Positions 33,284 through 44,688 of a stretch of DNA of 64,000 nucleotides are shown here, one piece after another. The notes beneath the pieces were generated by a model that searched no databases, had not been told where the DNA came from, and saw only the letters and a program-made list of their open reading frames with translations. The first letter of the stretch is position 1; each line of letters begins with the position of its first letter. This DNA is from Ryuthela nishihirai. Lineage: Eukaryota > Arthropoda > Arachnida > Araneae > Heptathelidae. The DNA lies in contig JAWZYU010000008.1 of the NCBI GenBank assembly GCA_038380435.1, positions 74,600,020-74,664,019 on the forward strand. Reading direction: 5' to 3'. Made by a program: the position numbers and the translations under genes.

Positions 33284-33622
33284 TGACTCTCAAAATTTTC
33301 TTTTTATGACAGCAAGGGATTGATATTACATATAATGCCTCAAATGGAAAATTTCATGATTGTAGATGTGGCCCAATCTTGTGGCTCTTGAGAAATCTCA
33401 CTTTGATACCATTAGACTTCTTGTTTTGGGATCATATATTAAAATTATTGTTTATTTTGAAAAAAAATTGCAATTTACAGCATTTAAAGGAAAGAATCAT
33501 TGCAATCCTTGCAAGTGTTAAATCAGATATGCTCAGCCAAGTATGGCAGAAGTTGAATATCACATCACCAATGACACTTATATTGAAATCCATTTAATGC
33601 AAAATGAAATTTTGAGAGTTGA
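33284..33622 (+). mobile_element. Mariner/IS630-like fossil with short TIRs
   Basis: Inverted ends TGACTCTCAAAATTTTC (33284-33300) and GAAATTTTGAGAGTTGAC (33605-33622). Between them, + strand translation at 33379-33597 reads like a transposase C-terminus: IPLDFLFWDHI (from the SPDLTPLDFFLWG motif), then NLQHLKERI...MLSQVWQKL. The N-terminal two thirds are missing, so this is a deletion derivative. Confidence 0.65.
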
Positions 33623-33770
33623 CATTTTTCACACACAATTAATCTTGCTGTTAGATAGAATGTAATTCCCCCTCCTGTTATGACTGGTGTAAGGAACCCC
33701 TCATTGGAGGCTAATTTCACCATGAACTTACACTTTGAAAGTAATTCATAATACTAATACATACAGTTAC

Positions 33771-34915
33771 TAGACAGAAAAATGGAAACACAAAGCCTTT
33801 GGTTTATGTTGAGCACTGGTGTCTGTATGCCACTGATGAAGGCAGGAAATATGCAAATGACATCCTAGCATGCTTAGTGTCATGTCTATAAAGCCAAACT
33901 CAGCATAATTGCATGTAATTATTGGTACCATGTTGTCGAAAGAAGACCTGAGCAATTTTGAAAGGGGCATGATTTTTGAGTGTTCGGTAGGAGCTTCAGT
34001 CACTAAGCTGAACTTACTAATGTTTCACAAGGAACAGTTTTGAAAGTCATGTCTGCATGGGAATCTTAAGAGAAAACACTTGCAAAAGGCAACAGTGAGC
34101 GAAAGTGCATACACTAGAATTAGGACATATGAGCATTAGTGCAATGTGCAAAGCAAAACTGGCAAGCTACAGCTGATCAGTTGTGCATGAATTTCACCAT
34201 ATGATGCAAGAGGACAGTTTTGTCCAAAACAGTATGTGAAGAATTCCATAGAGTTGGATATCGCAGTCAAGTTGCTTCACTTCTTAGGCTGTTCATCATA
34301 CCTGTCAAAGTGGTTTAAAGAGCACAAGCAGTGGAGGAATGTGATATGGTCTGACAAATCATCCTACACTTTGTTTCCAACATATGGACAAGTGCACATA
34401 TGGTGCCAACCAAAGGAAGCTTATGACTCTGATTGTTTCCTACTGTTAAGGTGGTTCTGTAATGGTGTAGGGTGCTTTTTGTGGCATGGCTTGGGTGCAC
34501 TGATTTCGTTAGAAAGCAAGAATAATGCCCGTTGCTCTTTGACAGGCCTTAGTGATTATCTTCATCCAGTGCTATGGTAATTCATGAAGATGAAAGATGA
34601 AGAGGGATCTGTCTTTCAGGCTGACAATGCTTCCATCCACAGAGCACATCTGATCACATAATGAGATCACTTTGAGGAACATGAGACAACTGTTTCACTT
34701 ATGGTCACTGTGGTTACTAGATATCAGCCTGCTGGAATTTATGGGAACTTCTGAAACATCTCAGACAGCATTTTTCAGCTACATTGACCAAGCAGAAATT
34801 TATCACATTTCTTGTGGACAAACAGTATCGAATCCCTCCTGCTGACTTTCAATCACTGGTAAACTCTATACCATGACATACACATGCTGTATTGTATTCT
34901 TGTGGGGGGTCTAAA
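33771..34915 (+). pseudogene. Tc1-like transposon, decayed copy (Tc1-B)
   Basis: The left end (GACAGAAAAATGGAAACAC) looks like a Tc1 terminus. The + strand encodes an N-terminal helix-turn-helix remnant at about 33930 (LSKEDLSNFERGMIF...GASVTK), the first catalytic block WRNVIWSDKS near 34334, a DNASIHRAH segment near 34620 (second D), and a C-terminal RIPPADFQSLVNSIP ... AVL near 34825. Stops and shifts are frequent. The third acidic residue region is not recognisable. Confidence 0.72.
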
Positions 34916-34934
34916 ATTGTATTAGTGAATTTAT

Positions 34935-35075
34935 GTTGCTGTTTCCTTTTTTGTCCATTGTCTTTCTGCTGAGGTCCTGCCATTTTCACAGACCTTCTAC
35001 TATGGCATATAAACTGACAGGCTCCTGTCAGACCTCTGTGGCAAGCAGTTGCTTGAGGGGGTATTTATTTTTACC
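34935..35075 (+). mobile_element. SINE-B fragment (3' half)
   Basis: Starts near TTGTCTTTCTGCTGAGGTCCT (about 34960) and runs through GGCATATAAACTGACAGGCTC to CTTGAGGGGGTATTTATTTT. The head is missing. It directly follows the Tc1-B remnant. Confidence 0.75.
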
Positions 35076-35474
35076 TGTATTTTGTATGTACAGTGGTTTT
35101 TATTATCATTATATTTGCCTATTCCAGATAGTGCATTAAGTCATGGTTATTGTTAATGAGAAATTTACAAGTTCCCATGAACAGATCTAATTTAAAAGTT
35201 GTGTTGCTTTATTACAGTACTTCCACTTCACTCCATGTCTCCTTTCCATCTAATATTTTTTTTCTTTTGTTTTCATAACTTATTGCATTTTATTAGAGTA
35301 CGCATGGAGCATATTTTGAAACATGCTAAGTATGCATACAGAAATCCTTATTTCCTTACAACTCTAATATTATATGTAAGCTAGTACAAGTTCTTCCTGT
35401 TCTCAAACATAAAAGTAGATGTGGGAAAAACTAGTTGCTGGGATATGTATTCAGTAGTTAACTCTTATATTACC
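35076..35474. other. Unassigned AT-rich stretch
   Basis: No recognisable gene or repeat. Confidence 0.4.
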
Positions 35475-35566
35475 CTTCAAGCAGCTGCTTACCACAGAAG
35501 TCTGACAAGAGCTTGTTCAGTTTAAATATGCCATAGAGAAGAGATCAGTTTAAACATGCCATAGAG
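35475..35566 (-). mobile_element. SINE-B scrap with internal duplication
   Basis: Minus-strand 3' end of SINE-B (CTTCAAGCAGCTGCTTACCA on +). An ATCAGTTTAAACATGCCATAGAGA segment then occurs twice, abutting RTE copy 4. Confidence 0.6.
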
Positions 35567-35825
35567 ACTGACCATTTATACCTACTAGACTGGACTTGTT
35601 TATGGATTTGAGCTTGATTATTGATCCTGGACTTGCTGCATTGGTGGGCCTCTGTTGAGGGAGAGTATGCCGCTGTGTTTTCTGTTTGCTTCTGGGTTGC
35701 CAGCTCTAAGTGAACGGAGGCATGGGATACCTTATATCAGCTGGTGGATAATTCTAATCAGAGGCCATCGCAGGTACCTGAACCTTACTTAGCTAGTTGG
35801 GCATCATCAAGCCTAAACTGGAGTA

Positions 35826-38800
35826 ATGTGTCTCAGGCAGGCCTCGTGGCTCTTGAAAAGGTGGTGCTTGAAGTTCTTACCAGCATCGGTGACTTCAGCC
35901 TTTAGCGGAGGAGGAACAGGTCTTTGTCCCATGCCTGCGATCAGGGGGCTGTTTGATATTGTTGGCTCTACCAATCTCAATAAACCTAATTTCTTTAAAA
36001 ATCCTACTAATCATTTTCTCTCTGCAGGAACGTGGAACATGAGGGCATTACATAGAGATTATTCTCTTGATGTCTTCATGCAGGAATTCCAGCGCTATAA
36101 CCTAGATATTCTAGGCTTGCAAGAGACCAGATGGACAGGTAAAGGTGAGATACTTAAAAATAACTTTAAATTTCTCTTTACAGGGAGGGAGGATGGAAAG
36201 CATCACCAAGGTGTGGGTCTGCTGCTCAGCAGACATGCTAGTGATGCTCTTCTAGGATATGAGTGCATTAATGAAAGGTTTCTTACAGCAAAATTTCAGA
36301 CAAGCATTAAAGAATTGAATGTTATCTTCTGTTATGCCCCCAATGAGGATGCTGATGAGGATGAGAAGGATAGGTTTTACGGACAACTTCAGGATATTTT
36401 GAATTCTGTCAAGAAAGGAGATATTACCTTTGTTCTTGGTGACTTCAATGCCAAAGTTTGTACTGACTCTGATCTTTGGGGAGGGGTGATAGGCCCTTTT
36501 GGTATTGGTAGCTGCAATGGCAATGGGCAACGTCTCCTACAGGTAAGTAAACTCAATGGTTTCAGAATAACTAACACATATTACAAACACTGCGACATAC
36601 ATAAATACACATGGGTTTCACCTGATGGGCTGCATAGGAATATGATTGATTATATATTAATTAACAGCAAATGGGCTAGTTCTGTTAGAAATACCAAGGC
36701 ATATAGGGGAACTAGCCGTCCCATGGCCGAGTGGTTAGCGCACTTGGCTACTGATCTAAGGGACCTGGGTTCGAGTCCCGGGTAAGGAATGGCTGTCTTT
36801 GTTGTTTTTCTGCTGAGATCCTGCCATCCTCTCAGACCTTCTACTGTGGCATATAAACTGACAGGCTCCTGTCAGACCTCTGTGGCAAGCAGCTGCTTGA
36901 GGGGGTGTTTATTTATTTTTATTTTTTTATAGGGGAACTGAAATTGGATCTGACCATTACCTTGTTTAAAAGTGTCTTGCAACTTAAACTTAAAAAGTGT
37001 TGTGCTAGGGTTAAAAAATTTACCTTTAATACTGAAGCTCTGAAAGACCCAGTTATAGCTAAAGCTTACCATGATAGGTTACTTAGTCATTATGACAGTC
37101 ATGGTTTGCTTAATACTGAAGTTGAGGAAGAATGGGGCCATTTTAAACAGGCTTTTTTGGAAACTAACAGTACTCTTTTAGGAAAAAAGAAGCAGAGGAG
37201 GCAGAATTATTTAAGTGATAAGGCAATTGAGCCTATTTCAGAAAGAAGGAACTGCAGGAATGTCCTTAATCAGTACCCTACTAGTCCTAATAGAAAGGAT
37301 TACAAAGAGCTTAATAAACGTGTAAAGGATCAGTTAGCTACTGAAAGAATCTTTGGCTTGATGGCCTTGCTGACAAAGCTGAGGAAGCAGTTAGACAGCA
37401 TAACAGCAGAGAGCTGTACCAGATAGTTAATGTTTTGTGTGGTAGAAAATGGACAGGTATACAAGGATTGAAAGATAAAAAAGGTAAGGTTACAGAAGGG
37501 GAGGATTCTGTCATGGCTAGGTGGGCTGAGCATTTCAGTGATGTTCTAAACAATGTGGTTAGTTCTACTCCCATTGTTTGTAATGATGATAGATGCATTG
37601 GCAGCTTTAATGTTGGCCCTATAACACAATCTGGAGTTAGTTTGGCTATCTCTAAACTTAAACTTCATAAATCCCCAGGGGTAGATGAAATTACTACAGA
37701 AATGCTCAGAGCTGGGAATGTTTCGGTTACCACTTGGATGACTGAAATTTTGTATAACTTATATGATAAAGGCATGGTTCCTAAAGATTTTACCAGAGCT
37801 ATTATTATCCCTATTTTCAAAAAAGGTGATCGCAGTTCTTGTAATAACTATAGGGGTATCAGCCTACTCTCTGTTCCAGGTAAAGTTCTTTCCATGATTG
37901 TGCTTAATAGAATTAAGAATCTGGTTGACAGGCAATTGTGTGATGAGCAATGTGGATTCAGAAGTGGTAGGGGATGTGTAGATCAGATATTTTCACTTAG
38001 GCAGATTCTTGAGAAATGTTTAGAGTTTCAGAAACCTTTGGTTGCTAGCTTTGTTGATTTCAAAAAGGCTTTCGACTCTGTTGATCGTCATAATTTGTGG
38101 TTGATTGTGAGATCATATGGTATACCAGACAAGTTAGTTAACATAATGAAAGCTCTCTATAATAACACTGAGTCATGTGTGAGAGTTGGTAAGTCTTGTA
38201 GCAATTGGATTAGCATTACGTATGGTTTTCGACAAGGGTGCATTTTGTCTCCTTTTCTCTTTCTTCTTTCCTTTTCCTTTTCTCTTTTCTTTTGGTTGTT
38301 GATTATGTTATGCGAAATTCACTTCAAGGGAAAAATTTTGGCCTTAAATGGGCTGGAGATGCGAAAATTTCTGATTTAGATTATGCTGATGATTTAGCCC
38401 TTTTGGCAAATGATGTTGATGAGATGAACTCTTTCATTCGAGCTGTTGATGAGACTGGTAGTAGAGTAGATTTGGTTATAAACAGAGAGGAAACTAAAGT
38501 GATGAAAATAGGTCAGGCAGGTTGTGATTCAGTTAATCTGAATGGTTGCAGTCTTGAGCAGGTGTCGCAGTTTAATTACTTTGGGAGCTACCTAACAGAT
38601 ACTGGTGATGTGCGGCATGAGATTAACAGACGAATAAGGATTGCTGCCGGGACTTTTAAGAACCTATGGAGATTGTGGAGAAATAGGCGTATACACCTAA
38701 AGACTAAAATTAGACTGTATAATAGTTTGGTTCTTTCTAAAGTTAGTTATGGTAGTGAAACTTAGACGCTGTGTAAACAAGATAACAGGAAACTAGATGC

Positions 38801-39152
38801 TTTTGATTCTAGATGTTTACGCAGTATCTTGGGTATTAGGTGGTTTAACTTTGTAACTAATGATGAGGTTTGGCAAAGGAGTCTGCAACCTCCTTTAAGC
38901 AGCATATTGTGCAGAGAGAGACTCCGTTGGTTTGGCCATGTTGCCCATATGGATAATTATAGATTGGCGAATAGGGTTATGAACAGTGTGCCTAGAGGCC
39001 TCAGAAGGAGGGGGAGACCTAGGATGCGGTGGGCAGACAATGTCAAACAGGACCTTGTTAGAATTGGTGTGCAGTGGCCGGATGCAGCAGATGTAGCTCA
39101 GGAGAGATATGCTTGGAGAATTAAACTGCGTGGTCTGGTTGGACCTCCGTAG
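35826..39152 (+). pseudogene. RTE endonuclease-reverse transcriptase, copy 4 (interrupted)
   Basis: The APE domain is open from 35826 until the SINE insertion at 36713 (TWNMRAL, QETRW, DFNAKV, IDYILIN). It resumes at 36940. A base is lost at about 37344 (CTACTGAAAGAATC for CTACTGATAAGAATC). A pyrimidine tract (38253-38290) is inserted between the SPFLF motif and VDYVMR, and TGG has become TAG at 38763-38765. DYADD survives near 38385 and the C-terminal region is open to 39152 (RWFGHVAHM, GRPRMRW). Not functional. Confidence 0.9.
36714..36927 (+). mobile_element. SINE-B, complete, inserted in RTE copy 4 with 12-bp TSD
   Basis: The tRNA-like head GTCCCATGGCCGAGTGGTTAG..GGGTTCGAGTCCCGGG (about 36717-36784) carries good A and B boxes. 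The body follows, then the 3' end GGCAAGCAGCTGCTTGAGGG and a T/AT-rich tail. It is flanked by a perfect 12-bp duplication TATAGGGGAACT (36702-36713, 36928-36939) of RTE sequence. This is the best reference copy of SINE-B (214 bp). Confidence 0.93.
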
Positions 39153-39182
39153 CCCATGGCTGCTTGAGGATGATGATGATGA

Positions 39183-39300
39183 TAGAGAAGAATCTAAGAT
39201 GAGACCTTGGAAGAAAGACAACAAACATCAATGCCTTAACCAGGCTCAATCCAGGTCCCTTTGATCAGCAGCCAAGTGCACGAACCACTTGGTGTAGAAA
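39183..39300 (-). mobile_element. SINE-B degraded fragment
   Basis: On the minus strand: a head remnant with GTTCGTGCACTTGGCTGCTGA and ACCTGGATTGAGCC, then a body remnant reaching the RTE copy 4 tail. It lacks the last ~80 bp. Confidence 0.6.
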
Positions 39301-39369
39301 TCACCATGCAGTTTGTTTTGCTTGTATTATTTAAAATGTAATGTTGAGCAATGCTTAACATAATATGAT

Positions 39370-39800
39370 TTTACTCAATTGCCCTGCTCTTAACCTTGAC
39401 CGACGTTTATTTTTTACCTTTCGCGATTTTACGTCCGAGCCCCTTACACTCGGCCATCTTTTATCTGATGATTCACTTTTAACTCCTGTTTTCAAATTTT
39501 TACGCTTTACCGGTTATTTTACTCGTTTATGAATTTTTACTCTTTCCTGGATTTTTTACCTGTGTTTTACCTATTGTTTTTTACATGGGTCTTATACACC
39601 CGTTGTTATTGTTGAGTTTACACCTTTTGCTTTCTTTTATTCTTTTTTATACTCCTCGTTTTTATGCTGTGTTGTTTCTGTCTATTTTAAATTTGGTTGT
39701 GGGTTCCATGTCTTTTACCCTTTTTATCGTTTGTTTGGCACAATATAGCCTTAGTTGCTATTGCGCCAAAAAAACCCAAACAACCAACCATAGCATAATA
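39370..39800 (+). repeat. T-rich decayed repeat ending in GCGCCAAAAAAACCC
   Basis: A long T-rich stretch ends in CAATATAGCCTTAGTTGCTATTG, CGCCAAAAAAACCCAAACAACC. This looks like the 3' terminus of a retroelement (inference from the A/C-rich tail). A 100-codon hydrophobic frame at 39585-39887 is a by-product of T-rich sequence. Confidence 0.45.
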
Positions 39801-41379
39801 TGTGCACCATATTATACACTCAAGATGACATTTGCTAGAGGAGGTATCCTGAGACAGATCAGACAAGGTTGGGACCTCTTTACATAGTGTTAGATTATCT
39901 AATACAGGTAAATCCCATTATAACATGGTGCTCGGGGCCCAAAGAATTGCATTGCGATATAAGTGGGATTGCATTAGCAAAAATTTAAGCCATTTTTCAT
40001 CATTCAAACTTTGTACATTGGCCAACTGTATCAACTTGTTTTTGCCACTTTTTTGCATACTATAAATTGCAATAGAATGATTCATTGAAAATCAGAAAAA
40101 TTGAGTAAACAATATTATTACATGGAAAATTAAATTAACTAATTTTGCCCATGTGTATACAAAACTACACAAAGAATCCAATATGTAGTTCTTGAATGAT
40201 TCATTTCGTATGACAAAATTCATTTCGTATGAATTTTGTCGTAAGATATATGAATTCATTTCGTATGACAAAAAAGGGAGCTGCACTTGCAACACATTAT
40301 AAGCTGAATCGCGTTCTATCGGATCATGTTTTAACAGGATTTACTTGTATATGGCTAACTTATTAATGGCTGCTTATTAATGATTAAGTTAAATTTTGAT
40401 AATATCAAAATGTATGCATGCCACAGATTTTAATTGTTCATGTTACAATCCACTGCTTCACCTTCCTAGGCCACCTGGTGAACTTTGACCTTTTCATACA
40501 AAACTATAATTGTCCTTCCAGTACCCATTCAAATAATTATAATTTAACTATAATCACTTTACAGCATCCCGTGATTGATTATTAAATAACTATTTATCAC
40601 GATGTATGCTGTACAATCAATTAGTAAAAACCCCTTTATAACTCAAAATGTGAGGAGTGCAAAGTTATTACAATTTATCGTGAGTTTTAACCCACAATGT
40701 GATAACTTATTGCAATAAATGTACCAACTTATTTCTTAGCTTAAATTCAAGTCATAAATATAGCATTATATATTTATACTAGACAATAAAATTCCAAACA
40801 TAATTACCTATATTTTATAGGCTGGTATATCTACTCTACTTGCTACTTTAGCACAGTCTGATGTCACAAACATTTGCTCCATGCAATATGTCCAAAACTC
40901 TTATGTTGGTGCATTTGCTAAGCTTATTGTAGACATCTCATGTAGCCAAAAATGTTATGTAAAGAAACCAGTCCTTGGAAGTTGTAGGCATGATGTTATA
41001 TCGATATTCTTATCACTGATACAATCGTTAGGTATATATATATAACTGCATTAAAGTATACTGAATTTCTTTTTCTAGCTGCAGTTAAGATTTGTTATGT
41101 CAATTTGCTATAATGATGCCATAACATCCATTACTTAACCAAGATCTTAAGTCAGAGCAGTTTGAAGGGTAACATTGAATAGTTATGCTGCAATTATTTA
41201 TGCTGTACTTTGGTACAGAGTTCAGTTGTAGAAGAACTATTGCACTATCCTCATACCTTGTGTTTTAGAGTTACTATTTTAAACAGTTAAAATCATTTAT
41301 GAATTTAAAATCTGTTAAAATATATTTACTGGTGCCAATATGTCAGTGGCTGTAACCATTAAGTACACCCGGGTCAGAA
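39801..41379. other. AT-rich intronic-type sequence
   Basis: No gene found. 40188-40276 has three TTCATTTCGTATGA(CAAAA) units. A small TATA run lies at 41033-41043. Confidence 0.5.
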
Positions 41380-41429
41380 TGAGCTACGCGTTTCGCCGTT
41401 AATCAGTCATCATGGCATCCTCAGGCTCA
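41380..41429 (-). ncRNA. Hammerhead-type ribozyme motif, second copy (minus strand)
   Basis: On the minus strand: TGAGC (41429-41425), CTGAGGA (41424-41418), stem II TGCC / GGC (41417-41414 and 41397-41395) with a long loop, and GAAA (41394-41391). The self-complementary ACGCGT forms a minimal stem III, with GUA as cleavage triplet. GCTCA (41384-41380) pairs perfectly with TGAGC. All core nucleotides fit CUGANGA...GAAA...NUH. The palindromic stem III is the arrangement that favours dimeric action in Penelope-like elements (family knowledge). Confidence 0.72.
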
Positions 41430-43170
41430 GATGATGTCTAGTGGCAAGTTCGCTTTATACTTGTCTATCTTCCTGCGTCATGATCTGTTGATGTTATGTC
41501 ATTGTGTACGATGTGATTTCATTGGTTCTGTAGGAGGAGATTCCATGCTGAAGGTAAAGGTGGGATATCAGTATTGCATATATTATCCAAATGCACGTGT
41601 ATTAGTAATTTTTCTTCATAATTTAGTTGAAATTTGGTTTTAGGTGCAGCTAAAGGTTTATATTAGATATTTTGAATTATGATTTTATCAGTTATGGTTT
41701 GTGCATATCCAGTATTAGGATTTAGTTTTTGTAAGTCTTGCTGATCTTTCATACGATCCTTGTACTGTCTAAAGGTTTTACCTGTATACTATTAAATTTT
41801 AATGGTTATTAATTTTTTTAACAACAAAGAGACTAAATCTGTTCATATTTTTGTTTGCAATACTTTAATAAAAAAAAGAATCTGGCAATGAAGCCTGACT
41901 ATTTTAGACAACAGCTTTATGTTAACAGGTTGTGCATATACAAACAATGCTGTAATAGTGAGCTGCTAAGAGTATAGTCTAACCTATACACCCAGTCCCT
42001 GATATGATTCCATTTAACATGATTTTTATAATAGAGTTAATTTTCAACTAGCATGACTAATTGTTTGGTTTAACATAATTTCTCAGGCACTACTGTATGA
42101 TTCTTTATATTTCATTTATTTCAAGAGCAGATCGTTTAATTTGTGAACTGCTATCATTAGCAATTGACAACTTTTTGTACTAGTTAATGCATGATATATG
42201 GCAGCACAGTGAAGTGTGTGCAAGTTGAAACACATTGTCACAAGTAACAGTGTGCATTCTCTCATTTTCTCACTTGGGAAAGGTATTTGTTTTTGTCTCA
42301 TTTTTTGCAGACTATAACTGATCTGGAAACTGAGTAGTGATATGTGATATATTATTGTGTTCAGCAAGGCTTAAGTGGTGCAGACAGTTGCAGAAATGAT
42401 TCAAGTATATAGAGAATAATGCTTGATTGTGCAGATCTTGGGTCATTGTCCTCAGAATCGTGCTCATCTGTTGTGCCACTCGAATGTTGCATTTCAAGCA
42501 CACACTTGAACTCCACACACTTGAGTCGTTTCTGCAGCTGTCCACCACTTAAAAGCATATGCCTTGCATAAGCCTTGCTGAACACAGTAACATCACATAC
42601 TACTGCTCAGTTTTGTGATCAGCTGCAGCATGTAAAAACACATTTAAATTCCAAAGGAAGAAAACATCATTCCAGTGCATGCTGTTACTTCTGACCATAT
42701 CACAATGTTTTAATTTACCTGCTCTGGTCCATGCCCTTGAAAAGTCACTATGTTGTCACATATGTATTAACTCATTCAAAAACCTGCTAATTGTTGGCAA
42801 AGACAAATCACAAATTAAACAATCTACTTACATATATAGGAATACACTTTTAATACTTTTTATCTCCCCTATCTGACACATCCTTGTTCATAATTTCCAC
42901 ACTTCTAAAAAGATTTTTTACATTTGTTTATAAAAACAGTGTTGGAAGCTGATTGATCAGTTTTTAAAAATCACTGCAAATGAACTTGCAACATTTTTTA
43001 TGCTTACCTACCATTTTTTTTCTTTTAATTTTTATATTTTTTGTTCAAAATTAAATGTTTTTTCATGTAGTATGTATTGTGAACTATTTCATTCATTAGT
43101 TGTTTGATAATAAGGCTTAGAGGTTGAGTTTCAATTTTAGAGAAGAAAAAAATGAAACTGAGGGTTAAAC
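41430..43170. other. AT-rich intronic-type sequence
   Basis: No gene or element identified. Part next to the ribozyme motif (41430-41660) may belong to the same dead Penelope-like element, but no protein motif supports this. Confidence 0.4.
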
Positions 43171-43174
43171 AGCT

Positions 43175-43500
43175 TTTTGAAAATATTGGATCAATGTAAG
43201 AGTGGTAATTCCCTAATCTGTGAACTAGAGAAATTGGGAATATTCAAATTTATTCAGTTGTATACTCGTGAATATACATTCAATCTTCATGTCATTCGTG
43301 TTGTCTGCCACTTGATTGCTGGAACAGTGCTTTCATGTGACAGTGAATTGTGTACTGTAGGTAGAAATGTTCATATCATCAATTATAGATCTTGATTGAT
43401 GGCCAGTAGCTCAGTGGTCCAGAGCACCTGACATGTTATCAGGTTATGGGTTCTTATCCCACCCTGCTCAAGACAATTTTTCCTTTAAAAAAAAATTGGA
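43175..43500 (+). repeat. tRNA-Thr-like repeat (type C), copy 1
   Basis: Contains GGCCAGTAGCTCAGTGGTCC.., GCACCTGACATGTTATCAGG and GGGTTCTTATCCCACC at about 43400-43462. This is a tRNA-like cloverleaf with stem CCTGA/TCAGG around CATGTTA (TGT in the anticodon position, thus Thr-like). Upstream (TAGAAATGTTCATA..AGATCTTGAT) is shared with the copy at 49340-49375, so the tRNA-like part is internal to a longer repeat. Degraded, not a tRNA gene. A partial second upstream unit follows at 43530-43700. Confidence 0.6.
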
Positions 43501-43989
43501 TTGATATAAATGAAAATTGAAAAAATCTAAATGTAATTCCGTAATCAGTGAACCAAAGAAGTCGAGAATATTCAAATTTAAGAACATTTTAATTATAATT
43601 AACCAATGGCAATGTAAGTGCACACAGATTCTCCTTGTTTGGACTTCATTTAAAATAATAAGCTGTCACATGTAGAGTAGAAATGCCTGTAATCATACAG
43701 TTAGTCATCTACATTACTCGGCAAGCTTTTAAAACAAGTTCTCATTTTGTCTTAATTACATGACAATCATCTATACCTAACATGCATTAAAATAAAACTG
43801 TCATTTTTTTTCTGTAAAATTAAATGTATAAAATATACAAATAAAAAAAATCATTAACCAAGGTATAGTCATAATAAAGGAATAAAATTTGAAATATATT
43901 AATTAGGTTAGGATTCTGATTTTCTATGAGAAATTTGTGTCCGATTAACACAATTTTTTAATTTTGGTAATTAATTTTGATTTTTAGAA

Positions 43990-44688
43990 TAGTAGTCTGT
44001 GAAAGTCCAATTTTTCCTTTATCCTCAAAATCAAAATTCTCTAACCCACCATTGCCTTATTAGGGGAAAAAAATTTTCCCAGAAAATTTATAAAACATTT
44101 AAAAATGCCCAAAATGTAAACACACTGTCAATCTGCGCTTGGGAAAAGCCCAATGGGCTAAAACAATTGAAAAAATGCACAAAATCATAACACACTGCTG
44201 ATTTATGTTCAAAAAAGTCCCAAGGATTAAAATTACCCAGTGGACTAAAACAATGCACAAAATTGTAAACACAGCAAAAAACCCATGGGTAAATAGCACA
44301 AATAGACAGAAATAGCCACCAAAAAACGTTTCTAAAAAACCTCAACATAACCGTTACAATGCCAAGAAACTGATTAGTTTTCAAAAATCACTACAAATGA
44401 CCTTGCAATGTGTTTACCTTACCTGCATTTTATTCCCTTTCAATTTTTATATTTTTTGTCCAGAATTAAAAGCTTTCTCTCTTAGTATGTAATGGGAACT
44501 ATGTCATTCATTAGCTGTTTCATAATATTGCTTAGAAGGAGGGCTAAAATAATTCAAGTCCAAACCACAGTTTTTCCATTTAACACATACACCACTATCC
44601 CCAATTAATATTCATAATCCACTCAAAAGCTACCTCAAACTATGACATTAGCACCTACAACAAAATTTTCAATTTCAACTAAACTGTC
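43990..44688. repeat. Repeat family D, copy 1, left part
   Basis: 44110-44290 has internal units (CACAAAAT.GTAAACACA.., CCCAATGGGCTAAAACAAT). 44570-44688 (TAACACATACACCACTATCC..CAACAAAATTTTCAATTTCA) matches 51960-52060. The copy is cut by the Tc1-C element and resumes at 46375. Minus-strand frames here are long and hydrophobic but match nothing I know. Confidence 0.65.

Larger units (their letters stand above)
35567..39182 (+). mobile_element. RTE-clade LINE, copy 4 (5'-truncated, interrupted by SINE-B)
   Basis: Begins at CTGACCATTTATACCTACTAG, about 275 bp inside the full-length 5' end, and ends GGCTGCTTGAGG plus a GAT repeat (39170-39182). SINE-B occupies 36714-36927. It lies in the presumed tropomyosin intron, in the same direction as the gene. 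Confidence 0.92.

Noticed and set aside
36717..36784. Possible functional tRNA gene
   Set aside because: Good A and B boxes, but the acceptor stem does not pair properly, the loop is irregular, and the sequence continues into a SINE body with a TSD around the whole unit.
39585..39887. 100-codon hydrophobic frame resembling a membrane protein
   Set aside because: T-rich low-complexity DNA gives Leu/Phe/Ser codons; no start context, no homolog recognised, lies in a decayed repeat.
40188..40276. Short spaced repeats TTCATTTCGTATGA, CRISPR-like at first sight
   Set aside because: Only three units, irregular spacing, eukaryotic context.
43400..43462. Possible tRNA-Thr gene
   Set aside because: Purine at the position before the anticodon, mutated T-arm (GGGTTCTTATCCC), and other copies embedded in the same longer repeat.
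44088..44384. 98-codon minus-strand frame with repeated FVH.FSPLG segments
   Set aside because: Periodicity comes from ~75-bp DNA repeats of family D; frame is not kept in copy 2.
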